Shown here piece after piece: positions 1 to 7,385 of a stretch of 59,884 nt of DNA (position 1 is its first letter; every line of letters begins with the position of its first letter). Source of the DNA: Alistipes sp. (lineage in GTDB: Bacteria; Bacteroidota; Bacteroidia; Bacteroidales; Rikenellaceae). The translations under genes and the position numbers were made by a program. Where the stretch lies: the NCBI GenBank assembly GCA_017937805.1, contig JAGBCX010000084.1, positions 1 through 59,884 of the forward strand, written 5' to 3'. The notes under the pieces are model-generated. The model worked only from the letters and a program-made list of their open reading frames with translations, was not told the origin of the DNA and made no database searches.

Positions 1-776
1 CGAACTACATCTGCCACAGCCACTTGCTGAGGTGTCGATACAATAATCGCTCCGCCAATATGCAATTCGTTAATTATTGACAAATGTATATCACCCGTAC
101 CCGGAGGAAGGTCAATTAGTAAAAAATCTAAATTTCCCCACTCGGTTTGGTGGATAAGTTGGCGCAATGCGCTGTTAGCCATCGTGCCACGCCACAACAG
201 AGCATCGGTCTTGCGGATAAACATCGCTATCGAAATCAGCTTTATTCCACCCACCTCGGCGGGCACGATATAATCCCTGCCATCAATCTGCTTTGCATCG
301 GGCAGATAATCCTCCACACCGAACATCTTCGACTGCGAAGGACCATAGATATCGGCATCGAGAACACCGACTTTGTAACCCTCCTTTGCCAACGCCACGG
401 CGAGGTTGGCGGTAACGGTCGATTTGCCCACTCCTCCCTTGCCCGAAGCAACGGCTACAATATATTTGATATTTGCGGTGGTCGAGAAGTTGTGCATCTC
501 CTCGATAGCGGCATTTTTGGCTGCTCGCTCGGCACTCTTTTCGCCCTCTTTGATAACGACAACGACTTTGTAGTCGGGATAAGCCGCAGCGATGGTCTGC
601 TCTACTCGGCTCTTGATTTTTACGGCAAACGGATCGCGCGCCTTGCGGAAGATAAGCGACACAACAATCTTCTCCCCCTCAATCTCGGCACCCTCAAAAA
701 TTCCTGCCGTTACAATATCCTGCTCCAATTCGGGATGAAAAACACCGTGAAGAAGCTCTTTAATTTTGTTTCTCAT
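1..776 (-). CDS. mrp: Mrp/NBP35-family P-loop ATPase, Fe-S cluster carrier (3' end cut by window edge)
   Basis: The gene reads on the minus strand from ATG at 776 and runs off the window, so only the first ~258 codons are here. The first ~90 residues form a MIP18-like (DUF59) domain, followed by a ParA/Mrp ATPase domain with a clear deviant Walker A motif (ASGKGGVGKST, near residue 110), then VLDADIYGPSQ and a Walker B-like LLIDLPPGTGD. Known family role: binding and transfer of 4Fe-4S clusters in the cytosol. The C-terminal CXXC motif would lie outside the window. The upstream 530 bases separate it from a divergent lipoprotein gene. Family assignment is secure from these motifs. Confidence 0.93.
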   Translation of the reverse strand, partial: MRNKIKELLHGVFHPELEQDIVTAGIFEGAEIEGEKIVVSLIFRKARDPFAVKIKSRVEQTIAAAYPDYKVVVVIKEGEKSAERAAKNAAIEEMHNFSTTANIKYIVAVASGKGGVGKSTVTANLAVALAKEGYKVGVLDADIYGPSQSKMFGVEDYLPDAKQIDGRDYIVPAEVGGIKLISIAMFIRKTDALLWRGTMANSALRQLIHQTEWGNLDFLLIDLPPGTGDIHLSIINELHIGGAIIVSTPQQVAVADVV

Positions 777-841
777 AATAACTTATGTATAGTCATTGCG
801 ATAGCCGAAAGGCTCGTGGCAATCTCCCTTATTGTTTTTTT

Positions 842-868
842 AGTGAAATTAGTGAGTTTAGTGAATTT
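842..868. repeat. Three tandem 9-base units (AGTGAAATT-like)
   Basis: AGTGAAATT, AGTGAGTTT and AGTGAATTT follow one another. This is one of many intergenic tandem repeats in the window; most others have a 7-base period. The unit sequence is not shared with the other arrays. Confidence 0.6.
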
Positions 869-1011
869 AAGGATTGGCGCATCACTAAACTCCTTATACT
901 CCCTATTCTCCCTAAATTCTCTATCTCTTGCGCCAAAGCTCTTTTCCTACTGCAAATTTAGCAAAAATTCCCCCACGATAACGCAACTATGGAAAATTAT
1001 TTCTAAATTTG

Positions 1012-1256
1012 CATTGCAGTCCTCGGATTGCAGACATATTAGAAAGTGTTTTTCGAGCCCTAAATAGAAAATGTGGTAGTTTTCATAAATCGGGGGACCA
1101 ACGAATAGCACTCATTTCTTGTATATATGCTATTGGTACGCTCTGTGCCAATATACTGCTATATACAGGTGTGGGGCATAGTATCGTTTACTCCGATTTG
1201 GGTTTTACCACAACCTTCTATTTAGTAAACTAATATAAAACCTCACACTTTCTTTT
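1012..1256 (+). ncRNA. Structured RNA or leader candidate, copy 1
   Basis: This ~245-base stretch is a diverged copy of 17211-17460. Both begin with the same small hairpin (GCAGTC/GATTGC) just after a -7-like TAAATTTG (1004-1011 here) and end with a three-tier hairpin followed by a T-rich tract. The tiers are: outer 1167-1176 with 1241-1250, middle 1186-1192 (GTTTACT) with 1224-1230 (AGTAAAC), inner 1200-1204 with 1212-1216 around a conserved CCACA loop. A further hairpin pairs TTGGTAC with GTGCCAA at about 1135-1153. Comparison with copy 2 shows compensatory and wobble-consistent changes in these stems. It lies ~50 bases before a lipoprotein gene. It could be a cis-acting leader or a free RNA; no known family was recognised. 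Confidence 0.6.
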
Positions 1257-1307
1257 TGTCATAACAGCGCAAACACATATTGTTTAACACTTTAATAATT
1301 TACTGTT

Positions 1308-2969
1308 ATGAAAAAGATTTTACTTTCGGTCGTTCTTGCAACGACTTTGGCACTTACATCGTGCCAATTTGATGATTCGGCTCTTTGGAGCAAACTTGAT
1401 GAGTATGGCGAGTCTATTCGTGACCACGAACAGCGTATCTCTGCCCTCGAAGAGTTGTGCAAGCAGATGAACACCAACATCGAGGCGTTACAGACTCTTG
1501 TCGATGCTCTCGAAAAGCGTGACTATGTAACCAATGTTTCGGAGGTGCGTAGCAATGGCGAGGTTATCGGTTATACCATTTCATTTGCTTACAGCGACAC
1601 CATTACAATTTATCACGGCAAAGATGGTAAAGACGGAGCGAATGGAGCAGACGGCAAAGACGGTTATACTCCGCAGATTGGAGTAATGAAGGACACCGAC
1701 AATATCTATTATTGGACTCTCGATGGAGAGTGGTTGCTCGACGCAAAGGGCAATAAGATAAAGGCGGTTGGTACTGACGGTGCAGATGGTAAAGATGGAC
1801 AAGATGGTGCAAATGGTACTGACGGTAAAGACGGACAAAACGGCACGAATGGTAGTGACGGAAAAGATGGACAGAACGGAACAAACGGAACAAACGGAAC
1901 AGATGGAAAAGATGGTCAAGACGGAAAAGATGGCGTAACTCCGCAACTCAAAATCGAGAATGACTATTGGTATGTGTCGTATGATAATGGCGCAACTTGG
2001 GTACAACTTGGCAAGGCAACGGGCGAAGATGGTCAAAATGGAGCAAATGGAGCTGATGGTGAAAATGGAAAAGATGGCGACAGTATCTTTAATAGCGTAA
2101 CCCAAGATGACGAGTATGTATATTTCAACTTGGCAGACGGCACGATGATTACTTTGCCGAAGCACGACAAGGAGAATATCCAATTTGAGGACTTGCAAGT
2201 AAAGGCAATCTGTTGCAAAAATTGGGACACCAACAACGATGGCGAACTCTCCTATGCCGAAGCCGCAGCGGTAGAAACAATCGGAACAATTTTTAAAGGT
2301 AATACCAACATTATTGCTTTTACAGAGTTGAAATACTTTACAGGAATTACCGAAATACCCAATGGTGCTTTTAGTGGTTGCACTGCGTTGTGGAAAATTA
2401 AAATTCCTGAAAATGTACTGACTATTGGCAATAATGCGTTTAATTCATGCAGTAGTATTATTAATGTCAATTTACCTAACTCGATTTATACAATTGGGGG
2501 GTATGCGTTTAAAGGGTGTAGTCGTATAACAGAAGTAACAATTCCTAATGATGTTACGGTTATTTACGCAGGTACATTTGATACTTGCTCAAAATTAGAA
2601 AATCTTACAATAGGCGAAGAAGTTACAGAGATTGGCTCTTATGCCTTTGAAGATTGTGAATCTCTTAAAAGTGTTATAATACCCAAAAGAGTTACAAAAA
2701 TAGGAATAGATGCTTTTAGGGGTTGTGCATTATTGTCCAGCGTTTATTTTAAACCTAAAACGGCTCCTCAATTATATTACGGAAAGAGTACTGATAGCCC
2801 AACAATAGTAAGACCTTTTGATACGCCAACAGGATTTACAATTTATGTACCATCTGCCTCTTATAATGATTATTACAAGACAAGTGGTGGCGGAAATTTA
2901 TATGAATTTTCAGTTACCCATTGGTACTATTATAGAAACTATATTGCAACTTTCGACTTTGAGGAATAA
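1308..2969 (+). CDS. Surface lipoprotein: coiled coil (DUF4988-like), collagen-like Gly-X-Y tracts and BspA-type leucine-rich repeats
   Basis: 553 residues. A lipoprotein signal peptide ends at LTSC (Cys ~19). Residues ~25-70 look like a coiled coil, then a DUF4988-like segment. Two collagen-like tracts follow (about residues 102-120 and 155-210) built of GKDGXDGXNG-type triplets, broken by a YTPQIG...YWTLDGEWL module that recurs as VTPQLK...YWYVSYDNG. A DTNNDGELSYAEA segment (~300) resembles a calcium-binding dockerin/EF-hand loop. The C-terminal ~220 residues are leucine-rich repeats of the BspA type (IPNGAFSGC, IGNNAFNSC, IGSYAFEDC). Expected on the outer surface, in adhesion or ligand binding; the ligand is unknown. 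The 3' half is AT-richer than the 5' half. The RNA candidate at 1012-1256 lies immediately upstream. Confidence 0.85.
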   Translation: MKKILLSVVLATTLALTSCQFDDSALWSKLDEYGESIRDHEQRISALEELCKQMNTNIEALQTLVDALEKRDYVTNVSEVRSNGEVIGYTISFAYSDTITIYHGKDGKDGANGADGKDGYTPQIGVMKDTDNIYYWTLDGEWLLDAKGNKIKAVGTDGADGKDGQDGANGTDGKDGQNGTNGSDGKDGQNGTNGTNGTDGKDGQDGKDGVTPQLKIENDYWYVSYDNGATWVQLGKATGEDGQNGANGADGENGKDGDSIFNSVTQDDEYVYFNLADGTMITLPKHDKENIQFEDLQVKAICCKNWDTNNDGELSYAEAAAVETIGTIFKGNTNIIAFTELKYFTGITEIPNGAFSGCTALWKIKIPENVLTIGNNAFNSCSSIINVNLPNSIYTIGGYAFKGCSRITEVTIPNDVTVIYAGTFDTCSKLENLTIGEEVTEIGSYAFEDCESLKSVIIPKRVTKIGIDAFRGCALLSSVYFKPKTAPQLYYGKSTDSPTIVRPFDTPTGFTIYVPSASYNDYYKTSGGGNLYEFSVTHWYYYRNYIATFDFEE

Positions 2970-2999
2970 TACATTTGAAACTAATAAGTCTGTGTAGGT

Positions 3000-3206
3000 A
3001 TGTTGTCTATATTCAAAGGCATTCGTTCTGCGGCTGTAAATGATTGGATAGTTGCGGTGTATAACAATTATAATCGAATACAACAAGCAGAAAAAATGAA
3101 TGAAAGACTGAAAATCTTACAAGATTTGGCAGACAACATAAATGGCATAGGCGATGCAGTTGTGCAAAAAACATTAGCAGAAATAGAAAGTCAACATTAT
3201 AAATAA
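3000..3206 (+). CDS. Small hypothetical protein (68 aa)
   Basis: Starts 31 bases after the lipoprotein stop, in the same direction. The product is mostly helical and charged, with no signal peptide or membrane segment (for example QQAEKMNERLKILQDLADNING). Function not recognised. It is followed 15 bases later by the next small gene, so the three may be one transcript. The AT-rich composition matches the 3' part of the lipoprotein gene and the next gene, suggesting a shared accessory origin. The short length makes coding status less certain than for larger genes. Confidence 0.5.
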   Translation: MLSIFKGIRSAAVNDWIVAVYNNYNRIQQAEKMNERLKILQDLADNINGIGDAVVQKTLAEIESQHYK

Positions 3207-3221
3207 TTGAAATTGAAAGTT

Positions 3222-3617
3222 ATGATAAGTGCCAAAGATTTTCAAGATGGAGATTATATCAAATACCAATCTAATCGGGTGTTAAAAATTACCGATGCAG
3301 TAAATATGCAAGCGATTGATGTAAACGGCAATACGGTATTGTATAGTAATGGGTGTTGCCCTAATATCGGATTAGATGATGAGGTATTGCAAATTTGTGG
3401 ATTTACACAAGAGGGCAGTATATGGAAACACAATATAGGCGACTCAACTATTATTAGATATAATGATGGAGTATGTAAATTAAGAAATCCATATAAGGGC
3501 CCACAAGATAAGGATTTGTGCGTATTAAGCATATTGCAAGACTTTGTAAGAGACTATACGGGTAAAGAACTGCCTATAAACCATCAAACACTTGCGGAGT
3601 ATATTAGAAATTTATAA
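3222..3617 (+). CDS. Hypothetical cytosolic protein (131 aa)
   Basis: I take the ATG at 3222; a TTG further upstream (3207) is less likely. There is no signal peptide. The sequence looks like a small beta-rich domain (DGDYIKYQSNRVLKITDAV, then VNGNTVLYSNG) with a helical tail ending AEYIRNL. Function not recognised. It ends 30 bases before a strong terminator and is probably the last gene of the transcript begun by the 1308 lipoprotein. AT-rich like its upstream neighbour. Confidence 0.6.
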   Translation: MISAKDFQDGDYIKYQSNRVLKITDAVNMQAIDVNGNTVLYSNGCCPNIGLDDEVLQICGFTQEGSIWKHNIGDSTIIRYNDGVCKLRNPYKGPQDKDLCVLSILQDFVRDYTGKELPINHQTLAEYIRNL

Positions 3618-3647
3618 TCTTGATAAAGTTAAATCGCAATCTTTCGG

Positions 3648-3679
3648 GCGACTTCACAAAATTGTGGAGTCGCTTTTTT
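3648..3679 (+). terminator. Intrinsic terminator after the 3222-3617 gene
   Basis: GCGACTTCACA (3648-3658) pairs with TGTGGAGTCGC (3663-3673), 11 pairs with one wobble and an AAAT loop, followed by T's to 3679. Confidence 0.9.
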
Positions 3680-3713
3680 AATGCCATTCTTTGTCATTCT
3701 CTCCCACAAAAAT

Positions 3714-3739
3714 CCCCGAGCAAATCTCTCTGCTCGGGG
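3714..3739 (-). terminator. Terminator for sppA
   Basis: A perfect 9-base inverted repeat, CCCCGAGCA (3714-3722) and TGCTCGGGG (3731-3739). On the minus strand it is followed by ATTTTT, so it closes the sppA transcript, which first passes through repeat a1. Confidence 0.8.
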
Positions 3740-3780
3740 ATTGTTAAAAGCCAATGGCTAATAGCCTATTAGTTTTCCGT

Positions 3781-3867
3781 TTTAATCCCACTGCGTGGGC
3801 TTTTCACTGCTCCGTCTCGGCATAGTCTGCAAGCAGCCTCTGCGCTCGACTTAATCGCAGCGGTCCG
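3781..3867 (+). repeat. Intergenic repeat family a, copy 1
   Basis: About 87 bases shared with 11762-11848, 32467-32553 and 55332-55419. It starts with the small hairpin CCCAC-TGC-GTGGG and includes CTGCAAGCAG and the ending CAGCGGTCCG. It lies just past the sppA stop and is bordered by TTTTCCG-type sequence. Confidence 0.85.
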
Positions 3868-3877
3868 CTTTCAGTTT

Positions 3878-5674
3878 TCAGTTTATGCTGAAAGCATACG
3901 GGCAGTACGCCTGCACTCCCTCGCGAGCCAACTCACGCTTCAACGAGTTGTAGTACTCGGCAACCTCCAAAGTCTCGGCATCGAACAAGTACGCCTTTGC
4001 CTGCATATTCAACTGCTGCATCATCTGCGCTATTGGCGACAACTCCTCCAATACCTCGGTAACACGGAAGTTATCCACAACACCTGCCTTATCTGCTGCA
4101 ATGGCAATAGCCTCACGCAAGCCACCATTTGCATCTGCCAAGCCTAACTCTACGGCACGAGTACCCGACCATACTCTACCCTGCGCCAACTCCAAAACCT
4201 TATCCATTGGCAGGTTACGACCGTTGGCAACCTTTGAGGTAAATGTTTCGTAAACCTTATCCACCGAGCGAAGCAAGGTTTTGCGCTCCAAGTCGGTAAT
4301 TTTGCGAACACCCACGCCCATAACATTTGCGCCAAAGTCCGCTGCTGCGCCGGTCTTTACAACATCGGTGGTCAAGCCGAGCTTCTTGTTGAGCATATCC
4401 TCGCCTTCGAGCAACATTCCGAATACGCCGATTGAGCCGGTTAAAGTGAGGCGGTCGGCAACGATAGCATCAGCACCTGCCGAGATATAGTAGCCACCAC
4501 TTGCAGCATACGAGCCCATCGAAACAATCACCGGCTTCTCCTTGCGGAGCAACTCAACCTCTCGCCAGATAACATCGCTTGCCAAAGCACTACCGCCCGG
4601 AGAGTTCACACGAAAGACAACAGCCTTGATATCCTTGTCCTCACGCGCCTTGCGGAGAGTTTTCGACACATTTACGCTATAAACATTATCATCTTCACCC
4701 TCGCCATCGAAGACCTGACCTTCGGCATAGACGATACCCACAGCCGGTGCGCCAAACTTCGGCATCACAGGGGCAAGAGTCATATACTCGCCGAGCGAGA
4801 TAATGTTGAACTTGCCATCTGCACCCTTCTCAACGCCATACTCGGCAAATTTTGCCTCCATCTCGTCTTCGTAGATAAGGGCATCGACCAAGCCGTGCTT
4901 CAAGGCATCTTCGGGTTGCGACACCTCCAACTTGTCGGCAAGACGCATCAGCTTCTTTGCATCGAGGTTGCGGCTTTCGGCAATCGAGCCAACCAAAACT
5001 GCCCACATATCATCGACCATCATCTGCATCTGTGCGCGATTTTCTGGTGACATATTTTTGCGAATATATGGCTCAACGGCACTCTTATATTTGCAAGCCG
5101 TAGGGCGGAACGCCTCAGCCTTCAAGCCGAGTTTGTCGAGCGCACCCTTCATAAAGAGCGAACTCTGCGCCAAACCAACCCACGAAAAACCGCCCTCGGG
5201 GTGGAGATAAATTTTATCAGCCACCGATGCGAGGTAATAAGCGCCTTGCGAGTAGGTCTCGTTGTATGCCACTACGAATTTGCCACTCTGCTTGAAGTCT
5301 ATAAGCGCTGCGCGCACCTCCTCGATAACGCCTGTGCCGGCACTACCCAAACCTGTGAAGTTGAGGTAGATACCCTTCACTCGGGCATCGCCCTTTGCCG
5401 CCTCGATACTCTGCAACACCTTCAACAGATGGGTGCTCTTTGCCATCGTCATTGTGGCGAAATCGAAGCCCGCCATCGGATTTTTTGTTGGCGCCTCGGT
5501 GATATTCTCTGCCAAATCTATCTTAACAATTGTCTGCGGAGTAATCACCGCCTGTGTTGTGCCCTCCATTGAGCCTGCCATGCCTACAAAAATCACCAAG
5601 CACAGCACCCACGATAATACCGTACCCACAACCATTGCGAGCAGGGTAGCCAAAAAGATCTTAAAAAATTTCAT
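3878..5674 (-). CDS. sppA: Signal peptide peptidase SppA, 67 kDa type (protease IV)
   Basis: 598 residues from ATG at 5674 (a TTG three codons upstream is an alternative). One N-terminal membrane anchor (about residues 5-35), then two tandem SppA/ClpP-fold domains, as in the long form of the family. The Ser-Lys dyad is visible: lysine in the CKYKSAVEP segment of the first domain and serine in GSYAASGGYYISAGAD of the second. Known role: cutting leftover signal peptides and membrane proteins on the outer face of the inner membrane. A -7-like box (CAAAGATA on the plus strand, 5715-5722) lies upstream. The last codons merge into the repeat a1 flank. Confidence 0.95.
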   Translation of the reverse strand: MKFFKIFLATLLAMVVGTVLSWVLCLVIFVGMAGSMEGTTQAVITPQTIVKIDLAENITEAPTKNPMAGFDFATMTMAKSTHLLKVLQSIEAAKGDARVKGIYLNFTGLGSAGTGVIEEVRAALIDFKQSGKFVVAYNETYSQGAYYLASVADKIYLHPEGGFSWVGLAQSSLFMKGALDKLGLKAEAFRPTACKYKSAVEPYIRKNMSPENRAQMQMMVDDMWAVLVGSIAESRNLDAKKLMRLADKLEVSQPEDALKHGLVDALIYEDEMEAKFAEYGVEKGADGKFNIISLGEYMTLAPVMPKFGAPAVGIVYAEGQVFDGEGEDDNVYSVNVSKTLRKAREDKDIKAVVFRVNSPGGSALASDVIWREVELLRKEKPVIVSMGSYAASGGYYISAGADAIVADRLTLTGSIGVFGMLLEGEDMLNKKLGLTTDVVKTGAAADFGANVMGVGVRKITDLERKTLLRSVDKVYETFTSKVANGRNLPMDKVLELAQGRVWSGTRAVELGLADANGGLREAIAIAADKAGVVDNFRVTEVLEELSPIAQMMQQLNMQAKAYLFDAETLEVAEYYNSLKRELAREGVQAYCPYAFSIN

Positions 5675-5780
5675 AGTCCTCAAATTTTTAAGTTAAAAAA
5701 ACATTTTCTCACTACAAAGATATAAAAAAAGACGCACACACTATCCCAAAAACTACAAATTTTTACAACAATGGTAAGAT

Positions 5781-5807
5781 AAAAGCGAGGTTTTTTGCCT
5801 CGCTTTT
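5781..5807 (-). terminator. Terminator of the nuclease/membrane-protein cassette
   Basis: AAAAGCGAGG (5781-5790) and CCTCGCTTTT (5798-5807) form a perfect stem with a 7-base loop. Because of its A and T ends it can work in both directions. It lies directly after the stop of the small membrane protein gene. Confidence 0.85.
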
Positions 5808-5813
5808 CACTAT

Positions 5814-6110
5814 CTATTTAATCCACGATTTGATTATCGGGACATCGTAAATACCATTCGACACAAGACCGACAACCACGCAAAGACAGATGGCTGCTTG
5901 CCACTCTGGATACCCCAAAAGTATCAGTTGAAACTCACACGCAACAAGTGCCAATATAGCACCAACTATCCACGATATCAGCTGTTTAAGCCAAGAAAGT
6001 TTTATGCCGAATACCCTGCATATAAGCCCCGTAATGACAATGGTCAAAACGGCACAAAGTGGCAATACCCACAAAAAATCGCTGCTAAAAAGCCCTAAAA
6101 TATCGCCCAT
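5814..6110 (-). CDS. Small membrane protein with three predicted transmembrane helices
   Basis: 98 residues from ATG at 6110, only 15 bases after the nuclease stop codon, so the two are surely co-transcribed. Hydrophobic segments at about residues 13-35, 41-60 and 72-90; the C-terminal part has a conserved-looking VSNGIYDVPIIKSW. Size and topology are holin-like, but I see no diagnostic holin motif, so the function is open. Together with the nuclease and its own promoter (7339-7369) and terminator (5781-5807) it makes a compact two-gene unit. One possibility is a membrane effector or anchor for the nuclease; this is inference. Confidence 0.75.
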   Translation of the reverse strand: MGDILGLFSSDFLWVLPLCAVLTIVITGLICRVFGIKLSWLKQLISWIVGAILALVACEFQLILLGYPEWQAAICLCVVVGLVSNGIYDVPIIKSWIK

Positions 6111-6125
6111 AAAATCCAATTGCTT

Positions 6126-7316
6126 TTACAGTTTGTAGAAAGTGCGAATATTTTTAGGCAATCGTTCAAGGAAAGTTTGATTCTCTTTGAGTTGAAAAAC
6201 TTGTTGATATGTTATTAAATCGTTGATAATAAGATTTATACCATCGTCTTTGGCACAATTTTCAAGCCCCGCTCTCAACGATTTATATATATCCTTGTAG
6301 GAGTCAAGTTTATTTTTGCTCAATTTTCCAAAATCAAACAAAATCTCCCCAAGAACAACATGTGATTGATCCGTTTTTTCAGATGTTTTTATACCAAGAT
6401 AATGAGAAATCATCTGTTTCGGACCTTTGCAATATTTTCCGCGACCTTTGATATAAATTTTATCCTTAAACTCTATCTTTAATCCCGCTTGCTCCAAACA
6501 CCTTCTAAGGCGCTTAAATATCTCTTTGTAGTAAAGAGTGCTACTAATATTTTCCGTTCCAGAACCTAAATATTCAGAAAATTTTGATTCGAGATATAGG
6601 GTATATCCGCTGCCCGACAACACAATATCAACATTGGATTTCGTGTTGCTATCTCTCTTATCCACAGTGTTTTTCACCTCAAATTGAACATTTGTAAACG
6701 CAACCACCTTCCCATTGATACAGAAATGTATTGGGTTCTCCTCGCTGACCGAATGGAAAAGCAGCAGGGCCAACAATGAAGAGGAATGAAGAGTCATTAT
6801 TCTCTTTTTTTCCAAACCACTTACTGCTTGCTTGAATTTCTCCTCGAAATTCTCATTTATTATACCGAATATCTCTTTTAATGAAGAACAGTTATCGCCC
6901 TTGATATCAGTGAACGACTTTGACCACGAAGATTTTTGTCCTCTCCAAAGAGTGTATTCCCACTGGGTATTGCTTAAGAATTTATTATCCTCGAAAAATT
7001 CGGTAATCACATTCTCTTTGCTCATAATAGATGTATCATTATTATGTTTTGTTAAATATGCCACTACTTGATTATACTTCTTTTGCACATCCTCGTACTC
7101 AGAGCCCATTAGGAAACGGATCTCGGCATTAAGCAAATATTGAACTTGCTCCGATGTTAGACCAAAATGGGAAACAAGATTCTCCTCCGCCTTTTTTAGA
7201 TTTGGAGCGGTGCGTATAATTTTTACCAACTCGCCTTTGTGTTGCACTACGGCAAGTAAGGCCTCTAACCGCATTTTACGGCGTAGATAATTTTCTATTG
7301 TTTTAGCGTTTTTCAT
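6126..7316 (-). CDS. Putative nuclease: gyrase-A C-gate-like N-terminal domain fused to a PD-(D/E)XK domain
   Basis: 396 residues. Residues ~17-90 align without gaps, by eye, to the C-gate/coiled-coil part of GyrA/ParC: the shared pattern is E-L...V..II/LIR......A...L...F-LT..Q.Q..L......L.G.E.......Y. No GyrA catalytic tyrosine domain or beta-propeller is present. The C-terminal half has a PD-(D/E)XK-type core: VDIVL (metal-binding Asp), LYLESKF (the E-x-K pair) and a following GPKQMISHYLG helix with Gln. The family's usual role is DNA cleavage. AT-rich compared with sppA and the DnaE-like gene, suggesting transfer. It has its own promoter. It might be a restriction or anti-phage factor acting on DNA or topoisomerase complexes; the gyrase similarity is seen in the sequence, the role is inferred. 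Confidence 0.75.
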   Translation of the reverse strand: MKNAKTIENYLRRKMRLEALLAVVQHKGELVKIIRTAPNLKKAEENLVSHFGLTSEQVQYLLNAEIRFLMGSEYEDVQKKYNQVVAYLTKHNNDTSIMSKENVITEFFEDNKFLSNTQWEYTLWRGQKSSWSKSFTDIKGDNCSSLKEIFGIINENFEEKFKQAVSGLEKKRIMTLHSSSLLALLLFHSVSEENPIHFCINGKVVAFTNVQFEVKNTVDKRDSNTKSNVDIVLSGSGYTLYLESKFSEYLGSGTENISSTLYYKEIFKRLRRCLEQAGLKIEFKDKIYIKGRGKYCKGPKQMISHYLGIKTSEKTDQSHVVLGEILFDFGKLSKNKLDSYKDIYKSLRAGLENCAKDDGINLIINDLITYQQVFQLKENQTFLERLPKNIRTFYKL

Positions 7317-7338
7317 TTTTAATGTGGTTTAGTTTCTA

Positions 7339-7369
7339 CAAATTTATAATTTTTTATTGTTTGGTGCAA
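7339..7369 (-). promoter_or_regulatory. Bacteroidota promoter of the nuclease gene
   Basis: On the minus strand: TTG (7369-7367), exactly 20 bases, then TAAATTTG (7346-7339), about 23 bases before the ATG. It lies after the stop codon of the DnaE-like gene, so the cassette can be transcribed alone. Confidence 0.75.
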
Positions 7370-7385
7370 GTATTTGTTACTATTT

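Noticed and set aside
147..1067. 306-aa open frame on the plus strand
   Set aside because: It lies opposite the mrp gene, whose minus-strand frame has the DUF59 and Walker A motifs; the plus frame is a shadow and its end is noncoding.
1581..2198. Open frames opposite the collagen-like part of the 1308 lipoprotein
   Set aside because: Low-complexity shadow of the Gly-X-Y coding repeats.
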